From Ornithoclostridium sp949298505 (GTDB taxonomy: Bacteria > Bacillota > Clostridia > Christensenellales > UBA3700), in assembly GCA_949298505.1 (NCBI GenBank), contig CASFWW010000017.1:1-27398 (forward strand): 27,398 nt of DNA. Direction: 5' to 3'. The notes below the pieces were generated by a model, which did no database searches, was not told where the DNA came from, and saw nothing but the letters and a program-made list of their open reading frames with translations. Below, in pieces: positions 1 through 7,600 of the stretch; positions within the stretch are counted from its first letter, which is position 1; each line of letters begins with the position of its first letter. Made by a program: the position numbers and the translations under genes.

Positions 1-19
1 AAATTTGCCGCTTTAAACC

Positions 20-48
20 TTGTTCGTATTATTCTGGTCTGGTATAAT
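20..48 (+). promoter_or_regulatory. Candidate sigma-A promoter of the lipoprotein remnant
   Basis: A -35-like TTGTTC at 20-25 and a perfect TATAAT at 43-48 are separated by 17 bp. The pair points into the plus-strand lipoprotein remnant. An inverted repeat (TCAGAT at 76-81, ATCTGA at 91-96) lies in the expected 5' UTR, and an AAAGGAG ribosome binding site follows at 108-114. This is pattern matching only. Confidence 0.55.
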
Positions 49-120
49 TAAATAAGAAATCTGTTGCGTCTGCCTTCAGATCGAAAAATAATCTGAGTTT
101 TGACATTAAAGGAGTTACGA

Positions 121-758
121 ATAAAAACCTTTTTTTAAAAACGCGTCGGCATAATTATTACAGCGTTTATTCTGTTGACAGTGACTTTTGTCTTGTTGTG
201 TGCGTGCGATACACAAAAAATCCGGAAGAAAATGATCTGAAAGTTGAATTGTATTCTGTCAGTCGGAGTACGGATCTTGTGATAGATAACGAGAAGAAGA
301 CGGTGACTTTTTCCGTGAGCGGCGACGAGGAAAAGTTTTCTCTCTCAAATATAAGCTTCAGAAACAATTCGGAAATCGTTTTCCTGGCGTATTCAGACAA
401 GGATCTTTCCGAGGAAATCGAAAATGAAGTTACACTTTCTGCCGGAGAAAATATTTTCTATATCGTGGCGTGGCACAAGGACGCTCCGTCCGAAAAAGTG
501 ACTTATACCGTCACGGCAACAAAACCCGCCGAGCACGTTCACTCTTTCGGAGAATGGACGGTCGTCACCCACATCGGCTCAGCGCACGAATATGCGATTG
601 CGGAAATTTATTACGAAGGAAATGAAAGCGGCTGGAATACGATAACGGGCGCAATAGCTTTCGGCGAAAACTCCACGATATATTACTACTCTGAGAGCCA
701 ACCCGCTCAAACCGGGAATTACTGGCATTATGTCGGACAATCTGTCGTCAAGTGGTAA
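121..758 (+). pseudogene. Frameshifted lipoprotein with cadherin-like domain and LRR-protein-type tail
   Basis: An intact reading frame covers 198-758 (GTG at 198), but the signal peptide lies in another frame. From about 142 to 210 that frame encodes a hydrophobic core ending in the lipobox-like LLCAC (Cys codon 205-207). It joins the body frame only if one base is gained or lost in the A6 run at 215-220. No ATG follows the AAAGGAG at 108-114: the codon at a good distance is ATA (121), an ACG sits at 117, and the signal-peptide frame has a TAA at 136. The body resembles a cadherin-like beta-sandwich up to about residue 110 of the 198-758 frame. It then jumps to a BspA/LRR-type C-terminus (IYYEGNESGWN, IYYYSESQP, YWHYV). 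The junction near the HSFGEWTVV segment looks like an internal deletion. It is either a decaying surface-lipoprotein gene or one hit by homopolymer sequencing errors; two separate lesions favour decay. Confidence 0.6.
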
Positions 759-770
759 AGGCACGGTATA

Positions 771-807
771 CCAGAATCGAATCTATCGGTTCTGGTTTCC
801 TTTTTTG
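771..807 (+). terminator. Intrinsic terminator after the lipoprotein remnant
   Basis: A 10-bp stem (771-780 with 786-795, one G-T wobble) and a five-base loop are followed by a T-rich run (TTTCCTTTTTT, 796-806). It starts 12 bp after the stop codon of the plus-strand remnant. On the minus strand the hairpin lies downstream of the protease gene but lacks a good T run after the stem, so it mainly serves the plus strand. Confidence 0.7.
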
Positions 808-835
808 CAAACATAAGCCCCGTTTTCCGGACGCA

Positions 836-1660
836 TTACCTGCGTATCCCGAAAATGCCTATTACAAGTCTTATCACAACCGCTACAAGTATAAGCACGA
901 CAACGAGCAATGCGGATATTATAAGAAAACCGACAACTGTCGCGGCGAAAGACACCATCGCTCCGGTAACGCTTGCGAGCGCGGGTTTGTATGCGAAAAA
1001 CAATATCACGTCCACAATGAGCAGGATCAGCGCGACGAATACAAAACCTTTCAGCCCGCCGAGCATATCTGCCCCACTCAGTTCCATATGACCGGCGATC
1101 ATCAAAGAAAGCACTATAAATATCCACCAACGCCAGTTCCCCATGTTTTCGTAATTAAAGATCGCCTTTATTATTTCGAAAAACCTGCTCAACAGCGCTT
1201 TGAAATTCACGACTTCAAACGTATTCAGATTGAGGGCAAATATCTCTTTGATCTGTTGAATGACGCCGGAAAACACTTGCGGTGTGCACAGGTACATCAG
1301 CAGGATTATCAATCCGCTTCCGCCGAGGATCGGAGCTATTCCGATGAAGAAATTGCCTATCTGGTGATATAAGTTCTTCGGATTGTAAGAGTGAGTCACA
1401 TACCCCAGAGTTCCGTCCGTGCTCCCGGGCTGATACAGCTTCATATCGGTGATCTTGTGACCGAAGACGATGCACGCGAGCGCATGGCTGAGTTCGTGAA
1501 CCGGAGTGCCTATTATGCCAATCGCAAGCAAAACTTTGACGCCCGCGTTGCCGGCAATGCAAACGAATATCCTGCGGCAAAGCGCGACTATCAGACCGAA
1601 TACCACGATCACTCCCAGAGAAAAAGCTATCTGTATCAGAAAATTGGTTAATATTGCCAT
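836..1660 (-). CDS. M50-like membrane zinc metalloprotease
   Basis: This 274-residue protein has several hydrophobic segments (about 5-27, 41-66, 100-124, 176-190, 205-225 and 235-270). An HExxH zinc-binding motif, HELSH, sits at residues 55-59 inside the second segment (context GTPVHELSHA), as in the M50/site-2-protease class. A later Asp in the segment SGADMLGG (about 195-202) could be the third zinc ligand, but I cannot prove that. Members of this class cut substrates within the membrane; the substrate here is unknown. GGAG lies at a suitable distance before the ATG at 1660. The gene has its own promoter at 1717-1745 and is cut off from the large upstream array by the terminator at 1831-1855, so it is probably an independent unit. 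Class confidence is good; function is not resolved. Confidence 0.75.
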   Translation of the reverse strand: MAILTNFLIQIAFSLGVIVVFGLIVALCRRIFVCIAGNAGVKVLLAIGIIGTPVHELSHALACIVFGHKITDMKLYQPGSTDGTLGYVTHSYNPKNLYHQIGNFFIGIAPILGGSGLIILLMYLCTPQVFSGVIQQIKEIFALNLNTFEVVNFKALLSRFFEIIKAIFNYENMGNWRWWIFIVLSLMIAGHMELSGADMLGGLKGFVFVALILLIVDVILFFAYKPALASVTGAMVSFAATVVGFLIISALLVVVLILVAVVIRLVIGIFGIRR

Positions 1661-1684
1661 TTCGTTCTCCGCTCAGGTAAATTC

Positions 1685-1701
1685 GGCGGAAATCCTCCGC
1701 C
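1685..1701. other. Small hairpin in the 5' UTR of the M50-like gene
   Basis: An inverted repeat GGCGGA / TCCGCC with a five-base loop lies between the -10 box and the ribosome binding site of the protease gene. It could form a leader hairpin. No known riboswitch or attenuator pattern was recognised. Confidence 0.35.
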
Positions 1702-1716
1702 TCTATCAACGAGCAT

Positions 1717-1745
1717 ATTATATCACGCGCGAAAAATAAACTCAA
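1717..1745 (-). promoter_or_regulatory. Sigma-A-type promoter of the M50-like gene
   Basis: On the minus strand, TTGAGT (1740-1745) is followed after exactly 17 bp by TATAAT (717 bp into the window's second kilobase, i.e. 1717-1722). The start codon is at 1660, giving a leader of about 50 nt. It sits downstream of the array terminator, so the protease gene can be transcribed separately. Confidence 0.7.
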
Positions 1746-1830
1746 GGTTTTGAACGGTATATTTACCGCACTTGCGGTCGCGAACGTTGCACGGCATTTC
1801 CTCAACTAAGCGCCGATTACGGAACAAAAC

Positions 1831-1855
1831 AAAAAAACCGGGCTTTTCAGCCCGG
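1831..1855 (-). terminator. Strong intrinsic terminator closing the twelve-gene array
   Basis: Read on the minus strand, CCGGGCT, a GAAA loop and AGCCCGG form a perfect 7-bp GC-rich stem followed at once by seven T residues. It begins five bases after the stop codon of the AAA ATPase gene, which makes it the transcription end of the long array. Confidence 0.9.
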
Positions 1856-1860
1856 AAATT

Positions 1861-3024
1861 TTAATTTCTGTTGAAATTGTCGTACTGTTCGAGAAGTTCT
1901 GCGGAAATGCTCGGCGGGATCTTTTTAAATGCCTTTTCAAACATCTCTTTTGTAAGCGGAATGGGCGTGGTTGACTGCGTTTCCTGCAATTTTTCAAGCG
2001 CGAGTCTGCACGCTTCTTCTATTATACCGCAAAGGTCTGCGGCGGAATAATAGGAATCCTTTACGCTCACCGTACCGACTGCGGTCTCTTTCAGCACAGT
2101 CTTTTCGCTCATGTTGAGTACGTCTTCAGTGGTTACGCCGTCAAGCTGTATGCCCTTGAGCTTGGACTCGATGATCGCTCTCTTTGCCGTGACGTCGGGC
2201 GGCGTGACGTGTATAAGATGCGAAAATCTCTTGTAACGCAGATATGCCGGGTCGATAACGTCCGGACGGTTTGTCGCCGCGATCATTATTCTCTTGGAAC
2301 CGTCTCCTCCGAAACCGTTGATGCGCTGCAGAAGCTCCGTGGTCACCGCAGACTTGTAATCCTTGGTGTCCTGAGTACGCTTGCTGAAGATGGATTCGCA
2401 CTCGTCGACGAACAGTATCGCGCCGTCCTTGCACGCGTCGAGCTCAGTGAAGATCTGTTTTACCGCCTGCTCGGATTCGCCGACATAAGATTTGAATATA
2501 TCGGCAGGAGTCACTATGAAAAGCGGCAGATTCATCGCGTTTGCTATAGCCTCCGCGAACATTGTCTTACCTGTACCGGGCGCGCCGTACATCATCATGC
2601 CCAGGCCGCCCTCAAGTTTGTAATACTTGATTATGTCCGGATTCTGAGCCATGAACAAAAAGCTCTTGACAAGTTTTTTCACGTTGTCAAGACCCTTGAC
2701 GTCGTCAAACGTCGTCTTGGGCACGCTTCTGTTCAGCACAGATCCGAACGAAGCCGCACGCGCGCTCAGATGATCGTAAAAGCCGCTGTATTTCTTGGCG
2801 ATCTCGTCATCCGCGCTCCTCTTGGAAATGTTGTACGCGATCTGTGCCGCCTCAGAATACTTGGTGCGCAGTGCGCCTACTTCTTCGCTGCTGAAATCCT
2901 TTTTGTCTTTTCTGTTGCCTTTGATCTTCCTTATCTCGTCCGTTACGTCGTCGAAACGTTTGATAAGGCTTTCAATGCTTCCGTCTTTTGAGGAGCCTTC
3001 CTCTTTTTTCCTACCGATAGCCAT
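1861..3024 (-). CDS. Classical AAA ATPase, Vps4/katanin-like, with putative MIT-like N-terminus
   Basis: This 387-residue protein has one AAA module. Visible elements are Walker A GAPGTGKT (147-154), pore loop KSYVGES (178-184), Walker B ILFVDE (203-208), sensor 1 AATN (249-252), a basic arginine-finger region YLRYKRF (261-267) and sensor-2 region SAADLCGIIEEA (327-338). The C-terminus (about 355-384, with PLTKEMFEKAFKK and SISAELLEQYDNF) matches the SVSxxDIEKYExW-type terminal helix known from Vps4, katanin and Cdc48 D2. Residues about 17-97 are predicted to form three helices and could be an MIT-like adaptor domain; this is inference. Such ATPases pull polypeptides through a hexamer pore, and Vps4 disassembles ESCRT-III filaments. 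The two genes just before it encode ESCRT-III-shaped proteins, which fits that role. It lies 21 bp after its neighbour and ends at the array terminator. Alternative: an AAA chaperone of an injection-system or protein-complex type. Confidence 0.85.
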   Translation of the reverse strand: MAIGRKKEEGSSKDGSIESLIKRFDDVTDEIRKIKGNRKDKKDFSSEEVGALRTKYSEAAQIAYNISKRSADDEIAKKYSGFYDHLSARAASFGSVLNRSVPKTTFDDVKGLDNVKKLVKSFLFMAQNPDIIKYYKLEGGLGMMMYGAPGTGKTMFAEAIANAMNLPLFIVTPADIFKSYVGESEQAVKQIFTELDACKDGAILFVDECESIFSKRTQDTKDYKSAVTTELLQRINGFGGDGSKRIMIAATNRPDVIDPAYLRYKRFSHLIHVTPPDVTAKRAIIESKLKGIQLDGVTTEDVLNMSEKTVLKETAVGTVSVKDSYYSAADLCGIIEEACRLALEKLQETQSTTPIPLTKEMFEKAFKKIPPSISAELLEQYDNFNRN

Positions 3025-3045
3025 ATTCAGCTTCCCCCTGTCGTA

Positions 3046-3804
3046 TTATAGATCGTCTACGCCGCTTTCGCTGCTCTTCCTGCCGCTGCGACTGCCGCCG
3101 GAAGGAGTATAACCCCCGCCGGAGAAATTGCCGCCGGAAGGTGCGCTTCCGCCGCCCGAAGTCGTTCCTGTGCTTCCTCCGTTCTGATCCGCCTCGATAT
3201 CGCTGAGCACGAGCTCAAGCGCCCTGTTGCGCTGTTCGCCTCCGGTATTCTTGTTCTTCCTGGCTTTTTTCTGTCTTCTCTTTTCACGACGCTTTCTCAT
3301 CTTCGCCGTAGCGCCGCTCATAGCGTCTCTCAGCTTTTCGAGCATTTCCATATTGTCTGAAATGAGCTCGAACGTCGCGAACATCTTGTTGGCGAGTCTT
3401 CTTGCGTCTCTCTTGTTTTTTATTCTCTGGATGAGTCTGCGGAAAAATCCTTGTTTTCTGTTTGAGAGAGACTTGGACAGATCGTCGCTCAGTTTGAAAA
3501 CTCCGTCTATGACGCCTACGACGTCCTGGAGGTACTCGATCGCCAGACCCACGGCGCTTATACTGTCGATGCACTCCTTCATTTCAAGCGTGACGTTGAG
3601 AAGGTTCATCATAAAATCAGTGTTGTCGTGATCCGGACCGTATTCGAGATAACATTTTTTGGCTTCCGCCCTGATCTTGTTTATCCTCTTGTCCAGTTCC
3701 TGTTTTCTTCTGTCGAGTTCTCTTGAATTTTTCTTCGCGAGCACTTTGGCTTCGTTCTCATCAAAATCGTCGACGCGGACTGCTTCTTCTTGTTCTACGG
3801 GCAT
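3046..3804 (-). CDS. Small helical coiled-coil protein, ESCRT-III/Snf7-like architecture (second paralogue)
   Basis: I do not recognise a named family for this 252-residue protein. Its plan is a charged N-terminus, a long basic helix (about 24-55), a turn around YGPDHDN, and a second long helix (about 61-113). A basic FFRRL segment (119-128) is followed by another helix (about 135-165), a highly basic stretch (168-186), a short acidic-flanked helix ALELVLSDIEAD (195-206) and a Gly/Ser-rich tail ending in VDDL. That order resembles the ESCRT-III core hairpin followed by later helices and a C-terminal ATPase-docking helix. It is a clear tandem paralogue of the gene 20 bp upstream: both carry LDxRI, YGxDxDN, an AxGxAxExL core, GFFxRLxxRI and LxLxDIExD. 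The ribosome binding site AAAGGAG precedes the ATG. It is followed 21 bp later by the Vps4-like AAA gene. A polymer-forming scaffold is the best guess. Confidence 0.75.
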   Translation of the reverse strand: MPVEQEEAVRVDDFDENEAKVLAKKNSRELDRRKQELDKRINKIRAEAKKCYLEYGPDHDNTDFMMNLLNVTLEMKECIDSISAVGLAIEYLQDVVGVIDGVFKLSDDLSKSLSNRKQGFFRRLIQRIKNKRDARRLANKMFATFELISDNMEMLEKLRDAMSGATAKMRKRREKRRQKKARKNKNTGGEQRNRALELVLSDIEADQNGGSTGTTSGGGSAPSGGNFSGGGYTPSGGSRSGRKSSESGVDDL

Positions 3805-3824
3805 AATTCTTCTCCTTTTTTATA

Positions 3825-4556
3825 TTACAGATCGTATATCGAGTTGCCGCCGGAACCGCCTGAACCGCCGTTGCCGGAACTGCTGCTGCCTTCTGAAGCG
3901 CCTGAAACGCCGCTTCCTGCCTCGCCGGAATTTCCGCCGCTTCCTGCCGCCCTGTCTTTCTCGATATCCGCGAGTATGAGTCTCCTTGCTCTGTCATTGT
4001 TGTCTTCACCGGATTTTTTTCTCTTCCTGCCGAAGCTCGTTCTCTTTCTCCTCACGATGTTTCTCAACGCGCCGCTCAGATTGGCAAATATGTCTCTGTA
4101 TTCTTCCATGATGTAGAAAGCGTCCGTCAGCTTGTCCTCGATCGCCTGAGCCTGTCTGCGGATCTCGATCCTGCGCTTCAGTCTTGCGAAAAAGCCGGCC
4201 TTGATTTTTTTTCCTTGCAAAGCCTGCATCGCAGTCTCGTTCATGCCGAACATCATGTCTACGGCACCCGTCAGTTCTCCCAGGCACTCCAGTGCCACGC
4301 CGAACGCCTCAACCGTCTCGATCATCTCGCGCATCTGCATCACGCTTTCAAGTATATCGAGCGTGAACTGAACGTTGTCGCTGTCAATACCGTAAATTCT
4401 GATCTGATCCTGCGCCATCTTTTTAAGCTTTTCGATCCTGCTGTCGAGAGCCGCTTTCTGCTTTTTGACTTTTCTCTTCAGCTGTTGATTTTCAACTTCC
4501 TTTATTGCGCTTTCATCAAGATCGTCTCCGTATGTGCGTTCTCTTTCCTCGGGCAT
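3825..4556 (-). CDS. Small helical coiled-coil protein, ESCRT-III/Snf7-like architecture (first paralogue)
   Basis: This 243-residue paralogue of the next gene is the first cistron behind the internal promoter at 4640-4668. It has an acidic start (1-22), a basic helix with KRKVKKQKAALDSR (27-40), a turn at YGIDSDN (55-61) and a second long helix (about 62-113). Next come a GFFARLKRRI segment (121-130), a helix at about 136-165, a strongly basic stretch (169-181), a short helix RRLILADIEKD (191-201) and a Gly/Ser tail (202-239) ending in IYDL. The basic first helix paired with a long second helix, and a docking-like helix near the C-terminus, are features of the ESCRT-III/Snf7 class. Sequence identity is too low to assert homology by eye. 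Low-complexity tails suggest a flexible linker that presents the terminal residues. AAAGGAG supports the ATG at 4556. Confidence 0.75.
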   Translation of the reverse strand: MPEERERTYGDDLDESAIKEVENQQLKRKVKKQKAALDSRIEKLKKMAQDQIRIYGIDSDNVQFTLDILESVMQMREMIETVEAFGVALECLGELTGAVDMMFGMNETAMQALQGKKIKAGFFARLKRRIEIRRQAQAIEDKLTDAFYIMEEYRDIFANLSGALRNIVRRKRTSFGRKRKKSGEDNNDRARRLILADIEKDRAAGSGGNSGEAGSGVSGASEGSSSSGNGGSGGSGGNSIYDL

Positions 4557-4639
4557 AGTAACTCCTTTTGCTTTTCTCAGTGTTTTATTTCATTACGGGA
4601 CCCGGAAACATATCCGTCCGTATATAAGAACCAATATTC

Positions 4640-4668
4640 AGTATAATATCGCCGTCGTTTTTTGTCAA
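4640..4668 (-). promoter_or_regulatory. Strong internal promoter for the ESCRT-like/AAA sub-operon
   Basis: On the minus strand a perfect TTGACA (4663-4668) is followed by 17 bp and TATACT (4640-4645). It lies in the 122 bp spacer between the SF1 helicase stop (4679) and the next start (4556), leaving a leader of about 75 nt. No terminator is visible after the helicase gene, so readthrough plus internal initiation is likely. Confidence 0.8.
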
Positions 4669-4678
4669 CAAATACCGG

Positions 4679-7600
4679 TTATACCAGATTGGAAAGCACG
4701 AAAGATCTGAGCTGATTCCTCTCAGCCTGTGCATTGTCTATCCAATCGTGAGCGTATACTCGGCAAAGCTTCCAGCCTCTTGCGACCAGGTTGCCGTAAT
4801 AACGCATGTTGTAATCAATGTAGTTGTTGTCCTTGCCCAGCGCTTTTTCGCACCAGATGCCCACTTTTGCCTCAGTGAGATCTTCAGAAAGCACCGCCAC
4901 CGGGATCTTGACCGAGCCTTTCGTCACGCCGTAATCGTAGACGATACGTTCGGGGGATATGCCCAGCGAAGCAATGAATTCTCCCACGCTCCTGATAAAG
5001 CCGTCCTTGGGCTGAATACTGACGAACTGTTCCTTGCCGTCCTTGGAGAATCTGGACGATATCTCCAGATACTTCTTGATGTAATCGATATGTTCGTTGT
5101 CTATTTCGGACGCGCGTATTGAGTGGATGACCGTTATCTCGTACTGAGCGCGGGTGACCGAGACGTTGAAGATACATCTGCCGAGCTTGTCGCGGTTGAG
5201 CTGACCGAAATGCTGCCTCAGTTCTCCCTTTTCGCTTCTTCCGTACGTGACAGAAAGTATCAGATGCGCTATTTCCTGACCCTGCACGGTCTCTATCGTC
5301 TTGAAGAAGATGAGTTTTTCGGGCACGTCGTCGAAGTTCTCGAGCGCCCTTCCCATCATTCTGCTCAGTTCGCTGTCCTTGACGACCATGCGCTGTATGC
5401 AGTCTATCTGCGACTGACCGAACGCGACCACGCCGACCGAACGCGAAAGCTTGCCGGTTTCCCTGTCAAAATACTTCTCGAAGTGCAGCTTGAGCTGATT
5501 GACCACCTCTTGCGCCTCCTTTTCGTTCTTTCCACCCGAACAGGTCGCGCCGTCGATGAATATATCCGTGAATCCGAGACCGTCCGCTTTGGGCACAGGC
5601 GCCGGGAAGGTGCGCATATATTCGTAGAAATAGTCGCGTGAGAACGCGATCAGCGATTCTGTCTTACTGCGGTAATGGCACTTGAGTTCCTCTGCCGCGA
5701 ACGCCTCGTTCTCAAGCGCGAGAGAAAGCGCGGATTTGTCGGGTTCAAGCAATACTTCTTCAGTGCCGTCCTCAGTTCTGACCCTCTTTTCCATCGTGGG
5801 CTTGAAATGAGTTATAGGCGGCATCTGCCACTCGTCGCCGACTATGACGCACTGTTTCGATCTGAACATCGCGGGAATTATCTCAACGGGCTTGAGCTGG
5901 CTTGCCTCGTCTATGATAACGGTGTCGAAATTCTCGTAGATCTCGGGTCTGAACAGAAGGCTTATCGTAGACGGAGACAGGATCACGCAACGCTTGAGCG
6001 AAAGGATCGCGTCTCCGTGGTCCTTGAACAACTTTCTGAGCGTTCCTGTGACTCTCTCCTGGGCGAGGAAAGCGTACATATCGCTTTCAGGGTTGATTCG
6101 CGCCATGCATCCCTGCTCGATCCTTGCAATGTTTGCCCTGCGGATCTTGTTTTCGGCATTATCGAGTTTTTTGAGATTAAACACGACGTTGCCTCCGACA
6201 TTGTTGCGGCGATCGCCCATTCTGCTCTTTTTGAATCTGAGCAGTTCCGCGTAAAAGCGATGCTCGAATATCTCGACGAGAGACTTACCTTCTCTGCGTT
6301 CTTTGTCAAACATGAACGGTTCAACGAAATCCTTGAGAGAAAGTATCCTTTCGCTTTCCCTGATCTTGTTCCTTATGCCGTTTACCGCCGCGATGGAATT
6401 TCTGTCAGGCGCTTCCGCTATAAACACGGAAAGCCCGCTGACGTTCACTCCGGCGGGGTCAGCGCTGAACGAACTGGTGAAATATTTCACGGCAAATTCG
6501 CAGATCGCGTCCTGCCACTTCTTCACTTTTTCAACAAACCCTTTGCCAAGCATTCCCATCTTGCCCACAACCGCGGCAACCGTCTCTATCTGCCCGATAT
6601 TGCAAGCCGAAATGTCGCACGCCGCATACATTGCGCGGGCAAGCGTCGTCAGATCGTATCCGTCCGGCTCTGCGTTCAGTCCTGCGCCGGTGAACATTCT
6701 CTTTATCACGGACTTGAGAATTTTCGCCTGAGCGGAAACAGCCAGCGTGTTGAGAAGCTCTCCGATATTGAAATCGCCGTCCACGTTGAGTTCGGTTCTG
6801 ACTTCGGCGAGTATGACTTCAAGCTGTTTCGCCTGCTCGACGTATTCGGGTACGGAACGTCCGGCGCGCTTTGCCATGCGTGCGATCTCCACGATCGCTT
6901 CGAGGTTTTCGCGCTCCTCCTTGCGCATGAACACTGCCGTAAGACGGTTGTATATCTTGTTTATTTCCGTCTCTTTTTCCTGCGCTTTGCTCAGGTTGCC
7001 CACTGCGGCGACGATATCCTTGAACGTCGCGTCCTCTATGTAGCTGATCGCCTTCACGCTCTTATAATATTTCTTGCCGCCGAAATCAAAAGTTCCGGGT
7101 TTCTCCGCCGGGGTGTTTTCGTACTCGGCAAGCTCTTTATAAGCCTGGAGACAGCACTCTCTCTGCTCTGCCGTCATGTCGTGCGGAAGCACTCTGTACG
7201 CGGCGGTAAGCAATGCCGATCTCTTCTCTTCAAGCCCGGTTATTTCAGCCGACAGCTTTTCAATGCTTGCGTAATCCTCGTCGCTGAGGTTGTTCCCGTC
7301 CGCTCTTCTGAACAGATCCGCCTTGGAACACACCTTGCGCACGTCTGCCGAAGAAAGTCCTTTATCCGCCTTTACGGACGCAAGTTTCAGATGGAATTCC
7401 GCCGCCTTTTCTTCTGACAACGCAACGTCCGTCCTGAGACGCGGCAGTTCGCATGCTTTGAGGTATTCCAACGCTTTTTCGTTGAGTTCGTCTCTGAAAT
7501 CCGCCGTCTTTTTATCTGCGGCGATCTTTATCACGATGTTTTCGTCCACGCCTCCTCTTGCTATCGTCGCAAAGGTGCCCAGCCTGAGTTTTCCTCCGTC

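Noticed and set aside
836..1660. Including the M50-like protease in the twelve-gene system
   Set aside because: A perfect intrinsic terminator (1831-1855) and a separate promoter (1717-1745) lie between it and the array. Functional linkage cannot be excluded but is not supported by operon structure.
1765..1779. Short ACCGC/GCGGT hairpin upstream of the protease promoter
   Set aside because: It has a five-base stem without a T run on either strand and no link to a known element, so it may be chance.
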